Positions 37,544 through 44,832 of a stretch of DNA of 64,000 nt are shown one piece after another. Numbering within the stretch: position 1 is the stretch's first letter; every line of letters starts with the position of its first letter. The DNA comes from Planctomycetota bacterium (GTDB lineage Bacteria > Planctomycetota > Planctomycetia > JALXBF01): contig JALXBF010000183.1 in the NCBI GenBank assembly GCA_026991575.1, positions 32,653-96,652 of the forward strand. The letters are read 5' to 3'. The notes beneath the pieces were generated by a model. It saw only the letters and a program-made list of their open reading frames with translations, was not told the origin of the DNA and did no database searches. The position numbers were made by a program, and so were the translations under genes.

Positions 37544-38698
37544 ATGGATCAGGCCGTTCTTCAGCTCGTGAAAGCGATCCATGACCGCCCGTTTCACGCC
37601 GCGGTCGTCCTGACCGGTGGTGCTGCCCAGTTTGCTGCCTGGCTGTTCTCGGTACCCGGCGCGTCACGCACCATCCTGGAAGTGTCGATCCCGTACAGTG
37701 CCCGCTCTCTCGCCGAGTACCTTGGAACTAGGCCGCAGCACTATTGCAGCGAAGAAACGGCCGGCCGCATGGCTCGGCGGGCCAGACAGCGGGCGCTCTG
37801 GCTTGCCGACGGCTCGCGCGAGCTGGTGCTCGGCATTGCGGCAACCGCTGCGCTGGTTACGGATCGGCCGAAAAAGGGCGAGCACCGCTGCCATGCGGCC
37901 GTCTGGGATGGCACAACGCTACGCGCCGCGAACCTGTTCCTCGCCAAAGGCAGCCGGGACCGGTTGGCGGAAGATGCACTGGCGGCACGGGTAGTACTAA
38001 ACGTGGTGGCCGAGACCCTGGGCTTGGACGAGCTTCCCTTGGACCTGACGCCCCAGGACCGTCTGCAGCGGCACGTTGCTGCGGTTCCGGGGCCGCTCTG
38101 GCGCCTGCTCCATGGCGACGTCCGCCGGGTCACGCAGCTACCGGGTGGGATGCTGTGCGAGGGGGCGGAGCTTCCGGCTGCGGTCCTGCCCGGTTCGTTC
38201 GACCCGCTGCATGAGGGCCACCGCAGACTGGCCGCTGTGGCAGAACGCCACCTCGGCACCAGGGTTCATTTCGAGCTATCGGTCACTAACGTGGACAAGC
38301 CACGGTTGAGCGAAGGGGAGGTACGTCGGCGGGCTCGTCAGTTCGAATGGTACCGCCCGCTGGAGCTCACCGACGCGCCGCTGTTTGTCCAGAAAGCCGA
38401 GCTGTTCCCGCAGGCTGTGTTCGTGGTCGGAGCCGACACGGCCGATCGCATCCTTGCTCCACGCTATTATCGCGACGGGCAGACCGGGATGCTGGCCGCT
38501 CTGGAGCGAATCCGCGCGGCCGGCTGCCGCTTTCTGGTGGCTGCGCGGCGGTTTCCAGATGGCAAGCTGGTTCAGCTGGCCGATCTGCCTGTGCCCGACG
38601 AGTACCGAACGCTGTTCGAAGCGATTCCGCTGGATCACTTCCTCTTTGACATCTCCTCCACTGCCTTACGGCAAGCCGGCCGCCCCGCTGTCCCGTAG
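37544..38698 (+). CDS. CinA C-terminal-like (NMN amidohydrolase-type) domain fused to a nicotinate/NMN adenylyltransferase-like domain
   Basis: N-terminal 'AVVLTGGAAQFAAWLFSVPGASRTILEVSIPYS...EETAGRMARRAR...LVLGIAATAALVTDRPKKGEHRCHAAVW' is CinA-like; C-terminal 'AAVLPGSFDPLHEGHRRLAAVAE...FVVGADTADRIL...FDISSTALRQ' is a nucleotidyltransferase (GxFDPxHxGH, ISSTxxR). Confidence 0.75.
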   Translation: MDQAVLQLVKAIHDRPFHAAVVLTGGAAQFAAWLFSVPGASRTILEVSIPYSARSLAEYLGTRPQHYCSEETAGRMARRARQRALWLADGSRELVLGIAATAALVTDRPKKGEHRCHAAVWDGTTLRAANLFLAKGSRDRLAEDALAARVVLNVVAETLGLDELPLDLTPQDRLQRHVAAVPGPLWRLLHGDVRRVTQLPGGMLCEGAELPAAVLPGSFDPLHEGHRRLAAVAERHLGTRVHFELSVTNVDKPRLSEGEVRRRARQFEWYRPLELTDAPLFVQKAELFPQAVFVVGADTADRILAPRYYRDGQTGMLAALERIRAAGCRFLVAARRFPDGKLVQLADLPVPDEYRTLFEAIPLDHFLFDISSTALRQAGRPAVP

Positions 38699-38769
38699 GG
38701 GGAACGGGCCGGTAGAATGCGCCGATCGGACTTAGCCTCGCTCGGGACCGTACCGTGGGAGGACAGAAA

Positions 38770-39765
38770 ATGCGAGTACTGTGGCGTCTCACACCGGTTC
38801 TGCTGTTCCTTTCGCTGGTCGTGTCCGCCATGACCGTCGCCTGGGCCGATGACGGAAAGCCATGTTCTTGCCGGGCGCAGGCGAGGGCCAAGTGTGCCAG
38901 TGCCTGCCGCAATCCGCAGAAGTGCTGCTGCAAGGCGGACGCGCGCTCGGAACAGCAGGCTGGAGGCGGTGCTTTGCTGATTGGGCCTGAGGAGCTGAAG
39001 AAGCTAGTGGCTGAGAAGGCGGACCGCGTTCGCATCCTAGATGCTCGGCCCACCAATGCGTACGTTCGCGGACATGTGCCGGGGGCGGTGCCGGTCGACG
39101 TTGCCCAGTGGGTGAGCCAGGCGCGCAAGCCCGGTGGACTGGAGGACAAGAAGGCGTGGGCGGAGCTGGTCGGTGAGTTGGGCATCAACCGTGACACCAT
39201 CGTGGTCGTCTACGGGACGCCGCTACCGTACGCCGCGCGCATCTGGTGGCTACTGAAGTACGTAGGGGTCAAGGACGTCCGGCTGCTGGACGGTGGCATC
39301 GATGCGTGGCGCTCTGCCGGCTTGCCACTCAGCGAGGACATTCCGGACGTGCCGCCGGCGGACTTCGAGCCGCAGTTCTGCAAAGCGATTCTGGCCACGG
39401 CCCGTGAAGTGCTCCACGCCGTGCGTGCCAAAGATGCCGTGATTCTGGACGTACGCAGCGAGGGTGAGTACACGGGGCGCATCGTGCGAGGCAAACGCGG
39501 AGGCCACATCCCCGGCGCGATTAACCTCGACTGGACGAATTTTGTCGATGACCAGGGCCGGATCAAGCCAGCCGAAGAACTGCGGCGGTTATTCCACCAG
39601 GCGGGTGTCCCGCTGGACAAGCCGATCATTACGTACTGCCAGTCCGGGGCACGTGCGTCGGTCGGGTTCATTGCCGCCCAGCGTGCCGGAGCTAAGACGG
39701 TGAAGAACTACTTCGGAAGCTGGGCTGAGTGGAGTGCCCGAGAGGAGCTGCCAGTGGAGAAGTAG
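38770..39765 (+). CDS. Exported rhodanese-like sulfurtransferase (two rhodanese domains) with Cys-rich N-terminal segment
   Basis: Signal-like 'MRVLWRLTPVLLFLSLVVSAMTVAWA', Cys-rich 'PCSCRAQARAKCASACRNPQKCCCKAD', rhodanese motifs 'RILDARPTNAYVRGHVPGAVPVD', 'VILDVRSEGEYTG', active site 'ITYCQSGARAS'. Confidence 0.88.
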   Translation: MRVLWRLTPVLLFLSLVVSAMTVAWADDGKPCSCRAQARAKCASACRNPQKCCCKADARSEQQAGGGALLIGPEELKKLVAEKADRVRILDARPTNAYVRGHVPGAVPVDVAQWVSQARKPGGLEDKKAWAELVGELGINRDTIVVVYGTPLPYAARIWWLLKYVGVKDVRLLDGGIDAWRSAGLPLSEDIPDVPPADFEPQFCKAILATAREVLHAVRAKDAVILDVRSEGEYTGRIVRGKRGGHIPGAINLDWTNFVDDQGRIKPAEELRRLFHQAGVPLDKPIITYCQSGARASVGFIAAQRAGAKTVKNYFGSWAEWSAREELPVEK

Positions 39766-40020
39766 TCCAGCAGCGCACCCCCTCTGAGAGGCTGAAAAAC
39801 TCGGCTTCCGCCCGGTGGGCCAATGCCGCCCCGCGCGCCGAGGGTCCTAGCCCGACTCTGGCTGGCGAACGTGCTGAGTGCCTGTGGGGGGTTCACAGCG
39901 GCCGGCCGACCGGTTGGTCGGCTGGCCGCGGCTGCTGCGCTCCCTGGCAAGGAAGTGCGCCAGACCTGTGCCGACGCACCTGGGAGCTAGTCGGGCCACG
40001 CTGCCAGAGAGTTGCACCGA

Positions 40021-40644
40021 ATGGCGGAAAAGTTCCATCGGAGATTGGTTCTGGCGAGTAACTCGCCCCGCCGTCGTCAGCTGCTTGCGCAGGCGGGTTA
40101 CCTTTACGAGGCGACCGTGCCTCGGATAGAAGAACCCGAGCCGGCGGGGATGGATGCAGAAGCTTATTCGGTGTACACGAGTTGGCTCAAAGCGCGAGAC
40201 GTCGCCTGCCGGTACGAGGAACAGGCCGTCGTGCTGGCCGCCGACACCGTCGTGGCCGTGGACGGTGAGATCGTGGGCAAGCCGGCTGACCGAGAGGATG
40301 CTCGGCGGATTTTGCTGCGGCTGTCCGGCCGCCGGCATCAGGTGTACACGGGCGTCTGCCTCTGGCTTCGTCCGGAAGATGTGTGGCTCGGTGCTGTAGC
40401 ATGCTCTGAGCTGACGATGCGCGAATGGAAGCCGGACGCGCTGGAAGCGTACTTGGACAGCGGCCAGTGGCAGGGCAAGGCAGGCGCGTACGGCATCCAG
40501 GATGAAGATAGCAACGTCATCCTGCATTCCGGCAGCTTTACCAACGTGGTCGGCCTGCCGATGGAACTCGTTGAGCGGCTGCTAGCCCAGTGCGGCATCG
40601 AACCAGAACGAACATCGCGCCATGCCATGCGGACCGAGCCGTAA
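40021..40644 (+). CDS. maf: Maf family nucleotide pyrophosphatase
   Basis: 'RLVLASNSPRRRQLLAQAGY'; 'VVLAADTVVAVDGEIVGKPADREDARRILLRLSGRRHQVYTGVCL'; 'YLDSGQWQGKAGAYGIQDE'. Confidence 0.92.
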   Translation: MAEKFHRRLVLASNSPRRRQLLAQAGYLYEATVPRIEEPEPAGMDAEAYSVYTSWLKARDVACRYEEQAVVLAADTVVAVDGEIVGKPADREDARRILLRLSGRRHQVYTGVCLWLRPEDVWLGAVACSELTMREWKPDALEAYLDSGQWQGKAGAYGIQDEDSNVILHSGSFTNVVGLPMELVERLLAQCGIEPERTSRHAMRTEP

Positions 40645-41696
40645 TGACCTGTGCATCGTCTGCTTCCGCTTCGCCACGTTTGCTGCTAGGGCTTGGCCTG
40701 TTGGCCGTGGCCTTGGTGATCGGTCTCGGTGCGGTCCTGTGGCAGCGGCACGAGGGGCGCTCCGAACGGAGCCAGCTTCTGACGCCGAGTCCGGAACCGA
40801 CCGGGATCCAACAGACGATGCAGCCGGTCCCGGTTGACGGTGCCCGTGCCTACACCTATCTCCGCCAGCAGACGCGTCTTGGTCCCAGGCCGACCGGGAC
40901 GGCGGCGATCGAGCGGTTGCGCATCCTGCTGGAGCGGCACTTCAGGGCTCAGGGGCTTGATGTGCAACGGCAGCGGTTCCTGGTGCGACACCCCGTGCAG
41001 GGCCGTCCTGTGCAAGCCGCCAATATCGTGGCTCGCTACCGCCCCCAGGCCCGACGGCGAATCCTGTTGGGGGCTCACTATGATACCCGCCCGCTGGCAG
41101 ACGAAGACCCCCGGCCGCGACCCTACCTCGGTGCCAACGACGGTGCCTCGGGAGTGGCGCTGCTGATGGAACTGGCCCATCATTTGGGTAAGCTCCAAGG
41201 AGAGGTCGGCGTGGATCTTGTTTGCTTCGACGCCGAGGAGTTGGTCTATGGGCCTTCAGCTGGCACTCAGCGTGGCGAGTACTGCTTGGGCTCAAAGCAT
41301 TTCGCGCGGTTGTTCCGGGCCGGTCGTCGCGACAGACCTTACTACGAGGCTGCTGTCATTTTGGATATGGTTGGTGGCAAGGATGCGGCCTTTTACCCGG
41401 AACGCTATTCGGTGGAACGGGCGGGCTGGCTGGTGGAAGAGATCTGGCGCGTCGCTGAGGGGCTCGGTGTCGAGCATTTCCGGCGACCGGCGTTTGGCCG
41501 CCGGTGGCGGTACGAGGTCTACGATGACCACGTGCCCCTCCAGGAGTCGGGGATTCCGGCTATCGACATCATCGACTTCGACTACGAGCACTGGCACCGC
41601 AATAGCGATCGACCACAGAACTGCTCTCCGAAAACGCTGCAGGCTGTAGGAACCGTTGTGCTGACCTGGCTGACGCAGCGGTCAGCTAGCCGGTGA
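40644..41696 (+). CDS. M28 family peptidase (glutaminyl-peptide cyclotransferase-like)
   Basis: Start overlaps the maf stop (TAATG). 'ILLGAHYDTRPLADEDPRPRPYLGANDGASGVALLMELAHHLG...VDLVCFDAEELVYG'; C-terminal 'DDHVPLQESGIPAIDIIDFDYEHWH'. Confidence 0.87.
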   Translation: MTCASSASASPRLLLGLGLLAVALVIGLGAVLWQRHEGRSERSQLLTPSPEPTGIQQTMQPVPVDGARAYTYLRQQTRLGPRPTGTAAIERLRILLERHFRAQGLDVQRQRFLVRHPVQGRPVQAANIVARYRPQARRRILLGAHYDTRPLADEDPRPRPYLGANDGASGVALLMELAHHLGKLQGEVGVDLVCFDAEELVYGPSAGTQRGEYCLGSKHFARLFRAGRRDRPYYEAAVILDMVGGKDAAFYPERYSVERAGWLVEEIWRVAEGLGVEHFRRPAFGRRWRYEVYDDHVPLQESGIPAIDIIDFDYEHWHRNSDRPQNCSPKTLQAVGTVVLTWLTQRSASR

Positions 41697-41720
41697 GGAT
41701 GATGTCTGAGCGAACAGACC

Positions 41721-42200
41721 ATGGCGCCGGAACTGACCGATCAAGAAATCATGGCGTGCGTGCTGCTGGCCACCGTCGCCACGACCATCGGCCTGCTGCT
41801 GCTGGTCTGGGAGCAGGCCAGGTGGCGCCGGTGCCGTCGCGATCCGTCGCTCGATGACTTTGAACGCTCGCATGAGCGCTGGCGCGTGATCCGTCGCACG
41901 GCGATCGCAATGGTCTTGGTGCTCGGCGGTCCGGCGCTTGCTTTCGGCTGGCTGACGATCGACGCGGCTCAGCATCGGCACGCGTTCGTCGGCTTTTGGA
42001 CGGCCACACTGGCGATCCTCTTGACGCTCATCCTGATGGGCGTGCTTGACGCGGTGATCATGCTCCGCTTCGGCCTCAAACAGTCCGCACGGCTCTACGA
42101 ACAGCGCATGCACACGCTAGCGGAGTTCGTACGGCGACGTCAGGAGCAGCTGCGCAAGCGGCCCTGGCCGCCACCGCCAACCAAAGCAGAGCAGAATTGA
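41721..42200 (+). CDS. Hypothetical membrane protein
   Basis: 159 aa with about three hydrophobic segments, collinear and closely packed after the M28 gene. Confidence 0.55.
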   Translation: MAPELTDQEIMACVLLATVATTIGLLLLVWEQARWRRCRRDPSLDDFERSHERWRVIRRTAIAMVLVLGGPALAFGWLTIDAAQHRHAFVGFWTATLAILLTLILMGVLDAVIMLRFGLKQSARLYEQRMHTLAEFVRRRQEQLRKRPWPPPPTKAEQN

Positions 42201-42394
42201 GCAAGCGTGTCTGAACGGGTCGCTCGGGGTGGCTGGGCGGATCGGCCGGCGCAGCCGGTCGCCGTGGTGCCAACGTGGCACGTGCCGGCTGCCACCAGGG
42301 CTTGCGCGTGCACAGGACACCGAACAGCAGGGGCACTGGGAGCTACTAGCATCCTGACGCGAACCAAGCGGGATCGTGTTGAGAGAACGCGACG

Positions 42395-42688
42395 ATGTTC
42401 TACCTAAATGTCAGACTCACGGTGCGCAACGAGGCCGACGTGCCTGCGGTGAAAGCCGCGTTGGAACGAATGGTGCCCATGGTCCGCCAGGAACCGGGCT
42501 GCAAGCGATTCGAAGTGTACCACTCGCAGGATAACCCAACACTGTTCTTCCTGGTTGAGCACTGGGAGACGCGTGAACATTGGGTGGCACACCGCCAGCT
42601 GGAGGCGATCCAGACGATCTATTTGCCTGAGGTGTTGAGTCGGGCGGACCGAGAGGGGCACGCTTGCGAGGTGGTGGGGGGGCTCTAG
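42395..42688 (+). CDS. Antibiotic biosynthesis monooxygenase (ABM)-domain protein / putative quinol monooxygenase
   Basis: 'FYLNVRLTVRNEADVPAVKAALERMVPMVRQEPGCKRFEVYHSQDNPTLFFLVEHWETREHWVAHRQ'. Confidence 0.85.
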   Translation: MFYLNVRLTVRNEADVPAVKAALERMVPMVRQEPGCKRFEVYHSQDNPTLFFLVEHWETREHWVAHRQLEAIQTIYLPEVLSRADREGHACEVVGGL

Positions 42689-42755
42689 CTGCAGACGAGG
42701 TGTCAGCCCTCGCGGAACGCCCGGCGGTGCCGGTGTTGCGTACGCCCCCAAACGG

Positions 42756-42790
42756 AAAAAGACTCGGCCGACAGCAGGGCCAGCCGAGTC
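42756..42790 (-). terminator. Rho-independent terminator of the ThuA-domain gene
   Basis: Minus strand GACTCGGC...GCCGAGTC 8-bp stem followed by TTTTT, just downstream of the stop at 42836. Confidence 0.8.
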
Positions 42791-42835
42791 CCATGAGTGT
42801 AAAGCGGGGAAGAGATCGGCGGACGGTCCCCGAAG

Positions 42836-43750
42836 CTAGCGGCGCTTGCGGCGCGGTTTGCCCAACTGGTCCGCATGGGGCGTGACCTGATCGATGTTCG
42901 GCGTTACATCCGCGTCGACCTGGCCGGAACACCAGGCAATTGCGCCGGTGAGCAGTTCCTGAAACAGCGGGTTAGTCCAGACGTCGGCGCGATGCCCCAT
43001 GCTGGTGTAGAACACCCGTCCCTTGCCGTGCATGCGCGCCCAGGTGGCCGGGTAGGGCGGCCGTTCGTACATCGGGCCAACCATCCCACGGGTCTCCTGC
43101 ACGAGGATCACGTGCAGGTCGGGGGCAAAGTTCTTCAGAGCGTACCATTCCTCCAGAAGCTGAAAGGACCTACCCAGGCTGCCGCAACCGGGGAATTTCG
43201 GATCGACCACCCGCATGGTCGCCTTCTGCTGACGCCCGTGCACGATGAATTCGCCGCCCAACATGCGGATGTACGGGGTCCGCTTATCGATGGGCTGGTT
43301 TGCGTTGCGTGGGCCAGGGCTGTGGAACGAATCGCTTGCACAGTGCGAACCCATGAACCCGGTGCCGCTTTCCACGGCGCGGAACAGGTTCGCCAGGCCT
43401 CTTCGCGAGATCGGAGGCTGCTTGTCGGTGCCCGGCTGGGTTAGGTCCCCGGTCGTATAGAAGAAGATCACGTCGTACTTGCTGAGATCCCCATCAAAGA
43501 TGCGGCCGTCCTTCGTGGCGGTTACGTCAAAGCCGGATCGTTTGCCCAGCTCCGTGAGCACGCGCTCGGCATGTGCCAGTTGGCCGCCCTGGCGGCGCAC
43601 AACTGCGTGCTCATACCCGCTAGACTTGGTGAAGAACAGCACGTGCGGCTTCTTCCCAGACCGCTCGGCCGTCCAGCCCAGGGGAAACGGCATACTGACC
43701 AGTGTCAAACCACTGGCGGCACACCATCGAAGCCATTCGCGACGATGCAT
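42836..43750 (-). CDS. ThuA domain-containing exported protein
   Basis: 'PHVLFFTKSSGYEHAVVRR...YDVIFFYTTGDLTQPG...VESGTGFMGSHCASDSFHSPG...MLGGEFIVHG...RVFYTSMGHRADVWTNPLFQELLTGAIAWCSG'; start 43750 after GGAGGACC. Confidence 0.85.
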   Translation of the reverse strand: MHRREWLRWCAASGLTLVSMPFPLGWTAERSGKKPHVLFFTKSSGYEHAVVRRQGGQLAHAERVLTELGKRSGFDVTATKDGRIFDGDLSKYDVIFFYTTGDLTQPGTDKQPPISRRGLANLFRAVESGTGFMGSHCASDSFHSPGPRNANQPIDKRTPYIRMLGGEFIVHGRQQKATMRVVDPKFPGCGSLGRSFQLLEEWYALKNFAPDLHVILVQETRGMVGPMYERPPYPATWARMHGKGRVFYTSMGHRADVWTNPLFQELLTGAIAWCSGQVDADVTPNIDQVTPHADQLGKPRRKRR

Positions 43751-43764
43751 GACGGTCCTCCGAA

Positions 43765-44547
43765 TCACTTTGCTTTGTCTTGCTCGCAGATCGGCTCAAA
43801 CACCAGGTAGTACTGGTACGGCAGCAGCTCCACGTTGTCCTCGATGAGTCGATAGCCCGCTTCCTTCATCTCCTTCAGCACCACTTCGCGCGCGAGCTTG
43901 TGCTCGGGCGGAGGTCCAAACTTCTTGTGCTTGAACAGATCGATAATCACCAGCTTCCCGCCCGGCTTGAACACCTTCTTCAGCCGCCGATAGTACTCGA
44001 CCCGGTTCTGGATGTGGTGGTTCGTGTTGCAGAGGAAGACGAAATCGACCGAACAGGGCGGCAACATCGGGCTCCAGGTGGCGGCCAGCACCGTGACGAT
44101 GTTGTCCACCCCCCGCTTCTTGCAGTCCTCCTGAATGTAGCGCAGCATGTTCTCCGCGACGTCACAGGCGTAGACGATGCCTTTTTCGCCGACCACCTTC
44201 GCGAACCTGCGGCTGAAGTAGCCAGAGCCGGCACCGATGTCTGCGATCACCTGGCCGGGCCTCAGCCCCATGTGCTTGATGACCAGTTCGGGCTTCTGCC
44301 ACTCGTGGCGGTTGGGCCGTTCGAACATCTCGGGCCGAAGGCCGCCCCGCCGCCGTTTCCGTTTGCGTTCCGCCTTGCTGCCGGCCTTCTTGCTGGCGTC
44401 CTGCTGCTTGGTCGCTTGCTTCTGCTCCGTCTGTTGGCCAGCCAGAAGTTCTCTGGGCCGACCACTCAGTGACGCCGTCAGGGACAGGCACAAGAAGACA
44501 CCGGTTGCCACTAGCAGCAGCCGCGTGCAAACGGCGACATTCCGCAT
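43765..44547 (-). CDS. Class I SAM-dependent methyltransferase with apparent signal sequence
   Basis: 'GQVIADIGAGSGYFSRRFAKVVGEKGIVYACDVAENMLRYIQ...RRLKKVFKPGGKLVIIDLFK'; N-terminal hydrophobic 'VAVCTRLLLVATGVFLCLSLTASLSG'. Confidence 0.82.
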   Translation of the reverse strand: MRNVAVCTRLLLVATGVFLCLSLTASLSGRPRELLAGQQTEQKQATKQQDASKKAGSKAERKRKRRRGGLRPEMFERPNRHEWQKPELVIKHMGLRPGQVIADIGAGSGYFSRRFAKVVGEKGIVYACDVAENMLRYIQEDCKKRGVDNIVTVLAATWSPMLPPCSVDFVFLCNTNHHIQNRVEYYRRLKKVFKPGGKLVIIDLFKHKKFGPPPEHKLAREVVLKEMKEAGYRLIEDNVELLPYQYYLVFEPICEQDKAK

Positions 44548-44832
44548 CTACAGAACCTCCCGTGGTATGACGATCAGAACAAACCGGGGGGACAACCAGA
44601 CAATTCGGGCAGGCCACGTTGAGTTTAGCAGAAATCCCACCGACAGGCTATCCTGCAGCACGCGAACTGCGCAGCACTGGTCCGACTCAGCCGCTGCGCG
44701 CGGCGCACCAGAGGCCGACAGGTTCACTTGCTCTGGGGGGCAATCGCGCCCGCCGACCCGTGCCCAACTGCATCATTGCCACCTAGCGGCACGCGTGCCG
44801 GTGGCGCCTGGCCAACCGACGCACGCCGGGCA

